A DNA stretch of 64,000 nucleotides. It comes from Flavobacterium sp. GTDB lineage: Bacteria; Bacteroidota; Bacteroidia; Flavobacteriales; Flavobacteriaceae. The notes under the pieces were generated by a model, which searched no databases, had not been told where the DNA came from, and saw only the letters and a program-made list of their open reading frames with translations. The number at the start of each line of letters is the position of its first letter. The stretch's first letter is position 1. The position numbers and the translations under genes were made by a program. Shown in pieces: positions 52,375-61,276 of the stretch. Location: contig NZ_JAIXWA010000072.1 in NCBI RefSeq assembly GCF_027482425.1, positions 62,001-126,000 on the forward strand, in the 5' to 3' direction.

Positions 52375-54240
52375 TTAGTTTTCGTATTGGTTATTATTTC
52401 CTTTCACATCGGCCATCAATCCCATTGGGTCAATGACAATGCTTTTGATCGTAGCCAACGGTTTTTCGATGCGGAACTGATAACGGGGATTGCCCCAAGT
52501 CCAGTCCGTTAAAATTTTACGCGGTAATTCCGGGTCGGGATTGGGTTTGATATAATGCAACATCCGCAACGGAATATAGAAATTCTCTTTCGATCCGTCG
52601 GTGTAGGTCACCTGCAAGTCAATTGGCATCGGCATGCGGCCCAAACGCTCTAGATTAACGACAGCGGCCCCCTCTTTTTCCTCCACCGAGGCAATGCTGT
52701 AGTCAATCGTGTTGGTGGTTTGGGTAAAATCGATCAAATACCAATCCAACACCGCGCCCGAAACCCGCTCGGCTGTGCGTTTAATGTCGTTCGGAGTTGG
52801 GTGTTTGAACTTGAAGTCTTGGTAATAACGGCGTAAGATTTTATCAAGGTTCACACGCCCTAAAAGGTATTCCAATTGTGCCAAAAACACTTCTCCTTTG
52901 CTGTACGAAGCAATACTGTAACTGCGGTTCTCATCATAGCGGTCGGCATGCGTTGATAAGGGCTGTTCTTTACCGCTGTTGGCCAAATTGATATAGGCTT
53001 TGTAAGCTCCCGCATACGGATTGGCCACAGGTTGCGGTGATAACGTGTTCATTGCACGGTCTTCGATATACGACGTAAATCCTTCATCCATCCAAGGGTG
53101 TTTACTTTCGTTGGTAGCCAAGATATGCTGAAACCAAGAATGGCCCATTTCGTGTGCAATTAAACCCGTTAAGCCGTTCAATTCGCCTTCGCCTAAAATC
53201 AAGGTACACATGGCATATTCCATACCACCATCGCCGCCTTGAATAACACTATATTGCTTGTACGGATAAGGTCCCACCCAATAATTGAACAAATCCATGA
53301 TAGTAACCACTTTGGGTTGTACCGCCTTCCAGGTGAGCGCTATTTCAGGTTTGTTTTTGTATAAAAAATGAAGCGCGACTCCGTTCGGACCCTTTGCTAT
53401 GTCATGCACATAATCGGGGTCGGCCGCCCAGGTAAAATCGTGAACCTGCGGGGCCACAAAATGCCAAGTCAGCGTTTTTTGCTTCTTTGGAATAGTCACT
53501 TTTACCCCCGAATCTTGATAGTTGTATCCGATTTCATTTCCGTTTTGCAAATACCCTGTACCGCCGAGAATATACGATTTGTCAATGGTGATTTTCACAT
53601 CAAAATTACCCCAAACACCCTGAAATTCTCGGGCAATGTACGGATCCACATGCCAGCCTTCAAAATCAAATTCGGCCATTTTAGGATACCACTGACTCAT
53701 CGAAAGGGCAACCCCTTCGCGATTGTTTCGTCCCGAGCGTCGAATTTGCAGTGGAACTTGACCTTCAAAGTTAAGCGTAAGCATGGTTGATTTGCCCGGA
53801 AGCAAAGGCGCGGCTAGGGGTACTTTGAGTAAGGTTCCGCTCATGGTGGTTTCGAGTAGCGCTCCGGCTTGACGTACATTGCTAACGTTCAAATACCCTA
53901 TTTCATCTGGCTTGAGTTGCGCAATGCGACTCTGTTTGATTTCTTTATCGCCCTCTTTGATTTTGTTGACCATACGGCTGTCAGGATCCTTGATGTGTTG
54001 AATGCGCATGTCCATCTCACTTCCCGGTTGAAAAGCGTTGTTGTACAAATGATAGTATACCGTTTGTAAGGTGTCGGGCGAATTATTGGTGTAAGTGAGT
54101 TCTTGGGTTCCCGTGTAGCGATAGGTGGTAACATCCATGGAGACTTCCATTTTGTAATCAACATGTTGTTGCCAATATCCATTTTGTGCCTGACACAAGA
54201 GGGAACAAAAGAAGGTTCCAAAAATCAAAAGTGGTTTCAT
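52375..54240 (-). CDS. M1 family zinc metallopeptidase
   Basis: 621 residues. The signal peptide is MKPLLIFGTFFCSLLCQAQ. Beta-rich N-terminal domains are followed by the gluzincin core: GGDGGMEYAMCTLILG (the GAMEN-like loop), HEMGH at 363-367 and the third zinc ligand Glu386 in PWMDEGFTSYIE, giving the normal HExxH-x18-E spacing. FSIASYSKGEVFLAQLEYLL-like SYSIASYSKGEVFLAQLEYL contains the transition-state tyrosine. It should be a periplasmic or outer-membrane aminopeptidase. There is no C-terminal sorting domain. Confidence 0.93.
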   Translation of the reverse strand: MKPLLIFGTFFCSLLCQAQNGYWQQHVDYKMEVSMDVTTYRYTGTQELTYTNNSPDTLQTVYYHLYNNAFQPGSEMDMRIQHIKDPDSRMVNKIKEGDKEIKQSRIAQLKPDEIGYLNVSNVRQAGALLETTMSGTLLKVPLAAPLLPGKSTMLTLNFEGQVPLQIRRSGRNNREGVALSMSQWYPKMAEFDFEGWHVDPYIAREFQGVWGNFDVKITIDKSYILGGTGYLQNGNEIGYNYQDSGVKVTIPKKQKTLTWHFVAPQVHDFTWAADPDYVHDIAKGPNGVALHFLYKNKPEIALTWKAVQPKVVTIMDLFNYWVGPYPYKQYSVIQGGDGGMEYAMCTLILGEGELNGLTGLIAHEMGHSWFQHILATNESKHPWMDEGFTSYIEDRAMNTLSPQPVANPYAGAYKAYINLANSGKEQPLSTHADRYDENRSYSIASYSKGEVFLAQLEYLLGRVNLDKILRRYYQDFKFKHPTPNDIKRTAERVSGAVLDWYLIDFTQTTNTIDYSIASVEEKEGAAVVNLERLGRMPMPIDLQVTYTDGSKENFYIPLRMLHYIKPNPDPELPRKILTDWTWGNPRYQFRIEKPLATIKSIVIDPMGLMADVKGNNNQYEN

Positions 54241-54272
54241 AGTCTTGAATTACAAGGGTTCATTTTTTGTAA

Positions 54273-54314
54273 CAAATCATGCCACAAACTACGGGGTAAC
54301 TTGTGGCATGTTTG
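54273..54314 (-). terminator. Strong hairpin between S8 and M1 peptidase genes
   Basis: Ten-base perfect stem CATGCCACAA/TTGTGGCATG extended by CAAA/TTTG, with a GC-containing loop. On the minus strand only a short T-rich stretch follows, so the termination strength is uncertain. Confidence 0.45.
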
Positions 54315-54391
54315 CTATTTTCGGGTTTTTATTTCATCCAAAAGAGTGGCGAAAATACCCTATTTATTCAGCGGTAAAGGAGTATACTCGC

Positions 54392-56017
54392 TTAGTTTTT
54401 TGCCGCACGTACCATTTGATCCGCCATTAGCAACGCATTGTAGGCATTTACAATTTTGCCCGATACGCAAGTGGCGCTAAAAGGAATTTGTACTTTTTCT
54501 TCGCCAACACCCACATTGGTTGCAATAGCAATTCCTGAATCCATCAAAATGTGTTTCACCTGTGAAGCAGTCAAAGAAGGGTAATACGAACGGATTAACG
54601 CTGCAACGCCCGCCGCGTTAGGGGAAGCCATCGAGGTGCCTTGCTCGTATTTGTATTTGTTGTTGGGATAGGTAGCGTAGATTTTTACCCCAGGAGCAAA
54701 AACGTCGACATTTTTCTGACCGTAGTTGGAGAAGTCAGCGACCATTTTAGTACCCGTCGCGGTATTTAAGGCTCCGATGGTAATAAGGTTGTCGGCAATT
54801 TCCTTTCCGTTGACTTCATCGGTGGGGAAATTCGGTTCCACATCAATGTCTTTGCTGTCGTTTCCTGCCGCATGAACAATAAGTACATCTTTACTTTCGG
54901 CATATTTAATAGCATCCCACACCCATTCTCTGTGTGGAGAATAATCTTTACCAAAACTGCCGTTGATGACTTTGGCGCCATTATCCACCGCATAACGAAT
55001 CGCCAAGGCAATGTCTTTATCGTATTCATCACCGTTGGGCACCGCACGAATCGCCATGATTTCAACATTTTTAGCCATCACACCATCGCCGCCGATGCCG
55101 TTGCCTCTCACTTGTGCAATGATTCCCGCAACGTGCGTGCCGTGCGACGCATCCGCTACATCGGGGCCTTTTACATTCCCGTTACCGTAGTTGCGATCAT
55201 TCAAATCTTCAGGATTATCCCCTACCGCTTTTCGACCGTCAAATTCTACGTTGAGGTTGTAATTGAGTTGGTCATAAATATAATCCACATACGATTTGAT
55301 TTCCTCTTGAAATTCGTCACCCGCTTGGGCCGCAATACTCATCATAATCATTTTACTGCGGTTGAGATTGGCATCTGTGGTGCTTATTCCTTTGAGGTCT
55401 TCTTTCGTGTACGTTTCTTTTTTCAAGAAGGTTCGAATGTCTTTATCGGCCTTCGCAATCATATCGACTTGTGGCTTTTGCTGTTTCATTTCCTGCAACT
55501 TTTGGTCCAGTTCAGCTTTAGCACGTTTGTACGTATCTGAACCGTCATCGCCTTTTTTCACGATACGGGTGAGCTCCAAATTCATGGCCGTAGCCTCACC
55601 CAAAAAGTTCCACCCATGGACATCATCGACAAATCCATTTTTGTCGTCATCGATATTGTTGTTGGGAATTTCTTTGGCATTCGTCCAAATCCGGCCTTTC
55701 AAATCGGGATGATCGATATCAACCCCCGAATCGATAACGCCTACGATGATTTTCGTTCCTTTACGCTTTTTCAACAATTCGGCATACGCGCGATCCACAC
55801 TCATCCCCGGAACCGTGTCTTTAATTAAGTCCAAGTGACTCCATCGTTTTAAGTCGGATTCCTTAATCGGCGTTGTTTTTAAAACAGTTTTGTCAATTTT
55901 TGCGGGATCGGTGCTTACAAACGGCGCATTAGACGACCCACAACCGGTGAGCAAGGAGGCAGTAACAAGCGCAATCCATGCTGATTTTTCAAAATTCAAG
56001 TGCAACATAATTTTCAT
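54392..56017 (-). CDS. S8 family subtilisin-like serine peptidase, lipoprotein
   Basis: 541 residues from the ATG at 56017 (other ATGs at 56035 and 56008). The signal sequence ends in a lipobox (LLTGC). The catalytic triad is Asp96 in VGVIDSGVDIDHP, His292 in DASHGTHVAGIIA and Ser462 in GTSMASPNAAGVAA. Between Asp and His there is an extra, largely helical segment of about 130 residues (KAELDQKLQEMKQQKPQ; KKETYTKEDLKGIS). The enzyme should be anchored to a membrane facing the periplasm or exterior. No propeptide-inhibitor or sorting domain is clear. Confidence 0.92.
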   Translation of the reverse strand: MKIMLHLNFEKSAWIALVTASLLTGCGSSNAPFVSTDPAKIDKTVLKTTPIKESDLKRWSHLDLIKDTVPGMSVDRAYAELLKKRKGTKIIVGVIDSGVDIDHPDLKGRIWTNAKEIPNNNIDDDKNGFVDDVHGWNFLGEATAMNLELTRIVKKGDDGSDTYKRAKAELDQKLQEMKQQKPQVDMIAKADKDIRTFLKKETYTKEDLKGISTTDANLNRSKMIMMSIAAQAGDEFQEEIKSYVDYIYDQLNYNLNVEFDGRKAVGDNPEDLNDRNYGNGNVKGPDVADASHGTHVAGIIAQVRGNGIGGDGVMAKNVEIMAIRAVPNGDEYDKDIALAIRYAVDNGAKVINGSFGKDYSPHREWVWDAIKYAESKDVLIVHAAGNDSKDIDVEPNFPTDEVNGKEIADNLITIGALNTATGTKMVADFSNYGQKNVDVFAPGVKIYATYPNNKYKYEQGTSMASPNAAGVAALIRSYYPSLTASQVKHILMDSGIAIATNVGVGEEKVQIPFSATCVSGKIVNAYNALLMADQMVRAAKN

Positions 56018-56086
56018 TTCTAGGGAATTTGCCATAATTGGGTTTAAAAATATTCGCTTTTGCAGTAAAAGCCTTAGCGATTAACA

Positions 56087-56950
56087 TTAGATTAAGATAT
56101 CTTCCAAACGATACACCTGATCGAGTCGGATGCCTTTTTCGGTGTGCTGCACGGTCACAATAGGATTGTGCGCATCGTGTTCCAACCACAAATAGTATCC
56201 CAGGTCGGCGGCATCGGTCAAGAATTTTGTTTTTTCATCCAAGGTCAACAGCGGTCGCGTATCATAACCCATCACATAGGGAATAGGAATATGGCCTGCT
56301 GTAGCCAACAAATCGGCACAAAATACAAGGGTTTTATTGCCGTATTGAATGTGAGGCAACATTTGCTTTTCGGTATGTCCGTCGGCGAAGAAGATGTTGA
56401 ATCCCATTTCGTTGGAAAAGCCAAAATCACTTTCAGGACGGTTGATAAAATGCAATTGTCCACTCTCTTGCATCGGGATAATATTTTCGTGTAAAAATGA
56501 CGCTTTTTCCCGTGCATTGGGTTGTGTGGCCCACTGCCAATGGTTTTCGTTGGTCCAAAATTTAGCATTTTTAAACGCAACTTCATAGCCTTCTCCCGAC
56601 GATTTACGGTTTACACTTCCCCCACAATGGTCAAAATGCAAGTGGGTCATAAACACATCAGTAACATCATCGCGGTGAAAGCCATGTTTAGCCAACGAAG
56701 CATCGAGCGAATGATCGCCCCAAAGGGAATAATAACTAAAGAATTTTTCCGACTGTTTGTTGCCCATACCCGTGTCAATCAAGGTCAATCGATTTCCCTC
56801 TTCAATCAACAAACAACGCGCGGCAATATCAATGAGATTGTTGGCATCTGCTGGATTGGTTTTGTGCCAAATGGTTTTGGGAACGACCCCAAACATAGCG
56901 CCACCGTCCAATTTAAAATTACCGGCTTCAATAGCATAGAGTTTCTTCAT
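56087..56950 (-). CDS. MBL-fold metallo-hydrolase
   Basis: 287 residues, cytoplasmic. The zinc-binding motif THLHFDHCGGS lies near residue 103, later ligands include ADGHTEKQMLPHI and FCADLLATAGHIPIPY, and a C-terminal histidine is in LEHDAHNPIV. The N-terminal strand region (NFKLDGGAMFGVVPKTIWHK; LTLIDTGMGNK) resembles lactonase-like MBL proteins. Hydrolysis of an ester or lactone is likely, but the substrate is not fixed. A single gene divergent from sufA. Confidence 0.9.
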   Translation of the reverse strand: MKKLYAIEAGNFKLDGGAMFGVVPKTIWHKTNPADANNLIDIAARCLLIEEGNRLTLIDTGMGNKQSEKFFSYYSLWGDHSLDASLAKHGFHRDDVTDVFMTHLHFDHCGGSVNRKSSGEGYEVAFKNAKFWTNENHWQWATQPNAREKASFLHENIIPMQESGQLHFINRPESDFGFSNEMGFNIFFADGHTEKQMLPHIQYGNKTLVFCADLLATAGHIPIPYVMGYDTRPLLTLDEKTKFLTDAADLGYYLWLEHDAHNPIVTVQHTEKGIRLDQVYRLEDILI

Positions 56951-57082
56951 ATAAATCCTTGTAAACGTTCACTATTTTGGGTGGACAAGGTACAAAATCC
57001 AAACGGTAACTTTTGATAAACTTTATTTATAAGAATTCGACTAAAAAATATGTTAAATCGACGAGTGAAAAGCTTTAAGGTG

Positions 57083-57090
57083 TATCTTTG
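57083..57090 (+). promoter_or_regulatory. -7 promoter box for the suf operon
   Basis: TATCTTTG lies 29 bases before the sufA ATG. No iron-regulator site could be recognised by eye. Confidence 0.5.
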
Positions 57091-57119
57091 CAACAATTTA
57101 GACAAAATTAAAATAAGCT

Positions 57120-57449
57120 ATGATTAAAGTGTCCGAATCAGCCAGTAAAAAAATTGTCGAAATGATGCATGACGACGGTTTTGATGCCTCTCACGACTAT
57201 GTTCGTGTTGGAGTAAAAAGCGGTGGATGTTCTGGTTTGTCCTATGAGCTAAAATTTGATAAGTCGATCGGTGAAAACGATAAAGTTTTTGAGGACAACA
57301 ACGTTCGCATCGCCGTGGAGAAAAAGTCCTTTTTGTATTTAGCGGGAACTGTTTTAGAATATTCAGGCGGTTTGAATGGAAAAGGCTTTGTTTTTAATAA
57401 TCCCAATGCGAGTCGCACGTGTGGATGTGGGGAGAGTTTTTCGCTCTAA
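57120..57449 (+). CDS. sufA: Iron-sulfur cluster assembly A-type carrier (SufA/HesB family)
   Basis: 109 residues. The three conserved cysteines are present: one in KSGGCSGLSYELKF near residue 38 and two in SRTCGCGESF at the C-terminus. A-type carriers receive Fe-S clusters from the SufBCD scaffold and deliver them to target proteins. ErpA and SufA cannot be distinguished by sequence reading. The sufA name rests on its place at the head of sufB, sufC and sufD. sufB follows after 49 bases. Confidence 0.9.
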   Translation: MIKVSESASKKIVEMMHDDGFDASHDYVRVGVKSGGCSGLSYELKFDKSIGENDKVFEDNNVRIAVEKKSFLYLAGTVLEYSGGLNGKGFVFNNPNASRTCGCGESFSL

Positions 57450-57498
57450 AAAGCGCAAGCTAATTATGTTGCATTGCAATAATTTTTAAATCAAAACC

Positions 57499-58947
57499 AT
57501 GGCAAAATATACCGAAGACGATTTAAAAGTCGAACTCGAGAATAAAGAATACGAATACGGCTTTTACACTGATATCGAAAGTGAGACTTTCCCAGCCGGA
57601 TTGAACGAAGACATTGTGCGCGCGATTTCAAAAAAGAAAGGTGAACCCGAGTGGATGACCGAGTGGCGTTTGGAAGCCTTCCGAGCTTGGTGCGAAATGG
57701 TTGAACCCGAATGGGCTAATGTACATTACGAAAAACCCGATTTTCAAGCGATTTCCTATTATTCGGCGCCCAAGAAAAAGGACAAATACGCTTCCCTTGA
57801 CGAGGTGGATCCCGAGTTGTTGGATACCTTCAAAAAGTTGGGAATCTCGTTAGACGAACAAAAGAAATTGGCAGGAGTAGCCGTAGACATTGTGATGGAC
57901 TCCGTTTCGGTGGCCACTACGTTCAAAAAGACCTTGGCAGAAAAAGGAATTATCTTCTGTTCCATCTCGGAAGCCATTCAAGAGCATCCCGAATTGGTTC
58001 AAAAATACATCGGTTCGGTTGTACCCCAGAAAGACAACTTTTATGCGGCTTTGAACTCGGCCGTGTTCTCTGATGGCAGTTTTTGTTATATTCCCAAAGG
58101 CGTTCGGTGTCCGATGGAATTGTCTACCTATTTCCGCATCAATCAAGGAGGAACAGGACAGTTTGAGCGCACGTTGGTGATTGCAGACGAAGGCAGTTAT
58201 GTGTCGTACCTAGAAGGGTGTACCGCACCGAGTCGCGATGAAAATCAATTGCATGCGGCAGTGGTCGAATTAATCGCGTTGGATAATGCCGAAATCAAAT
58301 ATTCAACCGTTCAAAACTGGTATCCCGGAAATAAAGAAGGAAAAGGCGGTGTGTACAACTTTGTGACCAAACGTGGGTTGTGCGAAACCAATGCTAAAAT
58401 TTCGTGGACGCAGGTAGAAACCGGTTCGGCAGTTACCTGGAAGTATCCAAGTTGTGTGTTGAAAGGCGATAATTCAATCGGAGAATTTTACTCCATTGCG
58501 GTTACCAACAACTTCCAACAAGCCGACACGGGAACGAAGATGATTCATTTAGGGAAAAATACTCGTTCGACCATTATCTCCAAGGGAATCTCTGCGGGGA
58601 AATCACAGAATAGTTACCGAGGATTAGTTCAAATTGGTGCGCGTGCCGAAAATGCGCGTAATTTCTCGCAATGTGACTCGTTGTTGATGGGGAACCAATG
58701 TGGGGCGCATACTTTTCCGTATATCGAAAGTAAAAACGTGACGGCTCGAATTGAGCACGAAGCCACCACGTCTAAAATTGGTGAAGATCAAGTATTCTAT
58801 TGCAACCAACGCGGGATTCCCACGGAAAAGGCGATTGCATTAATCGTGAACGGATTCAGTAAAGAAGTCTTAAACAAATTACCAATGGAATTTGCGGTTG
58901 AAGCCCAGAAATTGTTGGAGATTTCGTTGGAGGGAAGCGTAGGATAG
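57499..58947 (+). CDS. sufB: Fe-S cluster assembly protein SufB
   Basis: 482 residues, standard length. SufB is the scaffold subunit on which clusters are built, in a complex with SufC and SufD. It reads [60 protein letters not shown] and [20 protein letters not shown], with the conserved core [20 protein letters not shown] and [20 protein letters not shown], the site of the essential cysteine. The C-terminus has [20 protein letters not shown]. Confidence 0.97.
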   Translation: MAKYTEDDLKVELENKEYEYGFYTDIESETFPAGLNEDIVRAISKKKGEPEWMTEWRLEAFRAWCEMVEPEWANVHYEKPDFQAISYYSAPKKKDKYASLDEVDPELLDTFKKLGISLDEQKKLAGVAVDIVMDSVSVATTFKKTLAEKGIIFCSISEAIQEHPELVQKYIGSVVPQKDNFYAALNSAVFSDGSFCYIPKGVRCPMELSTYFRINQGGTGQFERTLVIADEGSYVSYLEGCTAPSRDENQLHAAVVELIALDNAEIKYSTVQNWYPGNKEGKGGVYNFVTKRGLCETNAKISWTQVETGSAVTWKYPSCVLKGDNSIGEFYSIAVTNNFQQADTGTKMIHLGKNTRSTIISKGISAGKSQNSYRGLVQIGARAENARNFSQCDSLLMGNQCGAHTFPYIESKNVTARIEHEATTSKIGEDQVFYCNQRGIPTEKAIALIVNGFSKEVLNKLPMEFAVEAQKLLEISLEGSVG

Positions 58948-59050
58948 TTTTAGACATTTTGAAATTTAAATTCTAAATGATTCTAGTTGACGAAAATCAT
59001 ATAAAAAAACACACTATTTAAATAAAAGTTTCAAGAGTGCACTTAGCTAA

Positions 59051-59081
59051 CCTGAAACTTTAAACTTTAAACCTGAAACTT
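59051..59081 (+). repeat. Short direct repeat before sufC
   Basis: CCTGAAACTT, TAAACTTTAAA and CCTGAAACTT follow one another in the spacer. Related AAACTT sequence reappears before sufD near 59888-59900. Confidence 0.5.
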
Positions 59082-59087
59082 AAAAAA

Positions 59088-59837
59088 ATGTTACGTATAA
59101 AAAATTTACATGCTTCAGTAGAAGATAAAGACATCTTAAAAGGCATTAATTTAGAAATTAAAGCGGGAGAAGTACACGCGATTATGGGGCCAAATGGTGC
59201 CGGTAAGAGCACGTTGTCTTCCATCATTGCTGGCAATGAAAATTATGAAGTTTCGGAAGGGGAAATTATTTTGGATGGGGAAGATATTTCTGAATTGGCT
59301 CCTGAAGAACGCGCACACAAAGGGGTGTTTTTATCGTTTCAATATCCGGTTGAAATTCCAGGGGTTTCGGTGACCAATTTTATCAAAACCGCCATCAATG
59401 AAAAGCGCAAAGCCAATGGAGAAGAGGAAATGCCTGCCAATGAAATGTTGAAGAAAATCCGTGAGAAATCGGAGTTGTTGGAGATGGATCGTAAATTCTT
59501 ATCCCGTTCCTTAAACGAAGGGTTTTCTGGAGGTGAGAAAAAACGTAACGAGATCTTTCAAATGGCGATGCTGGAACCCAAATTGGCCATTCTCGATGAG
59601 ACCGATTCAGGGTTGGATATTGACGCCTTGCGTATCGTAGCCAACGGCGTGAACAAGTTGAAAAACGAAAACAATGCCGTTTTGGTAATTACCCACTACC
59701 AACGTCTTTTGGATTATATCATCCCCGATTATGTGCACGTCTTGATGGACGGTAAAATCGTGAAAACCGGTGGCGCTGATCTTGCCTTGGCTTTGGAAGA
59801 AAAAGGGTACGATTGGATTAAGAGTGAGATGAATTAG
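59088..59837 (+). CDS. sufC: Fe-S cluster assembly ATPase SufC
   Basis: 249 residues. An ABC-type ATPase that drives SufB-SufD rearrangement. Walker A is [16 protein letters not shown] near residue 36, the Q-loop [13 protein letters not shown], the signature [20 protein letters not shown], Walker [21 protein letters not shown], and the H-loop [12 protein letters not shown]. Soluble, as is usual. The 140-base spacer from sufB holds low-complexity repeats and no obvious terminator, so it is probably still in the operon. Confidence 0.97.
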   Translation: MLRIKNLHASVEDKDILKGINLEIKAGEVHAIMGPNGAGKSTLSSIIAGNENYEVSEGEIILDGEDISELAPEERAHKGVFLSFQYPVEIPGVSVTNFIKTAINEKRKANGEEEMPANEMLKKIREKSELLEMDRKFLSRSLNEGFSGGEKKRNEIFQMAMLEPKLAILDETDSGLDIDALRIVANGVNKLKNENNAVLVITHYQRLLDYIIPDYVHVLMDGKIVKTGGADLALALEEKGYDWIKSEMN

Positions 59838-59840
59838 TAA

Positions 59841-59863
59841 GCAGTCGCAGTCGCAGTCGCAGT
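59841..59863 (+). repeat. Hexanucleotide microsatellite (GCAGTC)
   Basis: Nearly four copies of GCAGTC lie in the short spacer between sufC and sufD. Copy number could vary by slippage. Confidence 0.8.
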
Positions 59864-59906
59864 AATCAGTAAGCTGACTGTAACCTTAAACTTGAAACTT
59901 TACACA

Positions 59907-61223
59907 ATGGAATTGAAAGAAAAGCTTATTTCCTCATTCATGGCCTTTGAAGGGCAAATCGATGTGAATTCCGATTTGTACGATGTGCGCACTTCGGCGA
60001 TTAAGAATTTTGAACAAAAAGGGTTTCCTTCCAAAAAGGAAGAGGCCTGGAAATATACCTCGTTGAATACCGTGTTGAAGCATGATTTTACCGTGTTTCC
60101 AAAGCATGATTCGGCTATTGAGTTTAAAGACGTCAAGAAGTATTTTTTGCATGAAATTGACACGTATAAAGTCATTTTTATCGATGGAAAATACAGCTCG
60201 TTTTTATCGCAAACCACGCATGAAGGACTGGATGTTTGTTTGATGTCGTCCGCCTTTACCAAGCCTAAGTACAAAATGGTGATGGATACTTATTTCAATC
60301 AAATCGCCAACAAAGACGAAACCTTAACCTCCCTAAACACGGCCTTTGCAGCGGAAGGGGCCTACATCAATGTCCCCAAGAGTAAGGTGGTCGACAAACC
60401 TATCGAAATCATTTACTTCTCTACAGGCCAAGAAAACGCCTTGATGGTTCAACCGCGTAATTTGATTGTGGTGGGCGAAAATGCCCATGTGCAAATCATT
60501 GAGCGCCATCAAAGTTTGAATGAAAATCCTGTATTGACCAATGCCGTAACAGAGGTATTTGCTCAAAAACGCGCTATTGTAGATTATTATAAAATTCAAA
60601 ACGATTTGGGGTCAGCCAATTTGATTGACAACACCTATATCGCTCAAAAACAAGAAAGTCACGTTTCGGTGCATACCTTCTCTTTTGGAGGTAATGTGAC
60701 ACGCAACAATTTGAATTTCTACCACCAAGGCGAACGCATTGACTCTACCTTAAAAGGAATTACCATTATCGGTGGAAAACAACATGTGGATCATTACACC
60801 TTGGTACACCACGCGCAACCCAACTGCGAAAGCCATCAAAACTACAAATGCATTGTCAATGACAGCGCAACCGGAGTTTTCAACGGAAAGATTTTTGTGG
60901 AAAAAGAAGCGCAAAAAACCGATGCTTTTCAGCAAAACAACAACATCTTGTTGAGTGAAAAAGCGGTGATTAATGCCAAGCCTCAATTGGAAATTTTTGC
61001 CGATGATGTCAAATGTTCCCACGGCTGTACGATTGGTCAATTGGACGAAAGCGCCATGTTTTATATGCAACAACGCGGTATTCCCAAAAAAGAAGCCAAG
61101 GCCTTATTGATGTATGCTTTTTCCAATGAGGTGATTGAAAGTATCAAAATCCCCGAATTGAAACAGCGTATCACTAAAATCATTGCTCAGAAATTGGGTG
61201 TGAATTTGGGATTTGATTTGTAA
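59907..61223 (+). CDS. sufD: Fe-S cluster assembly protein SufD
   Basis: 438 residues from ATG 59907; a TTG at 59892 lies within the AAACTT-type spacer repeat and is unlikely. SufD completes the SufBC2D scaffold and is needed for iron entry. Features: KKEEAWKYTSLNTVLKHDF at the N-terminus, AYINVPKSKVVDKPIEIIYF, VGENAHVQIIERHQSL, GKIFVEKEAQKTDAFQQNNN, DDVKCSHGCTIGQLDESAMF with the conserved CSHG, and QRGIPKKEAKALLMYAFSNE. Confidence 0.96.
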   Translation: MELKEKLISSFMAFEGQIDVNSDLYDVRTSAIKNFEQKGFPSKKEEAWKYTSLNTVLKHDFTVFPKHDSAIEFKDVKKYFLHEIDTYKVIFIDGKYSSFLSQTTHEGLDVCLMSSAFTKPKYKMVMDTYFNQIANKDETLTSLNTAFAAEGAYINVPKSKVVDKPIEIIYFSTGQENALMVQPRNLIVVGENAHVQIIERHQSLNENPVLTNAVTEVFAQKRAIVDYYKIQNDLGSANLIDNTYIAQKQESHVSVHTFSFGGNVTRNNLNFYHQGERIDSTLKGITIIGGKQHVDHYTLVHHAQPNCESHQNYKCIVNDSATGVFNGKIFVEKEAQKTDAFQQNNNILLSEKAVINAKPQLEIFADDVKCSHGCTIGQLDESAMFYMQQRGIPKKEAKALLMYAFSNEVIESIKIPELKQRITKIIAQKLGVNLGFDL

Positions 61224-61246
61224 AAATTCTTTTTGATATACGAAAG

Positions 61247-61276
61247 ACGCAGGTTGAACGACCTGCGTTATTTTTT
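61247..61276. terminator. Terminator between sufD and the serine hydrolase gene
   Basis: Perfect eight-base stem ACGCAGGT/ACCTGCGT, loop TGAACG, then a T-rich run. Converging genes share it, so sufD transcription probably stops here and does not enter sufS. Confidence 0.8.
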
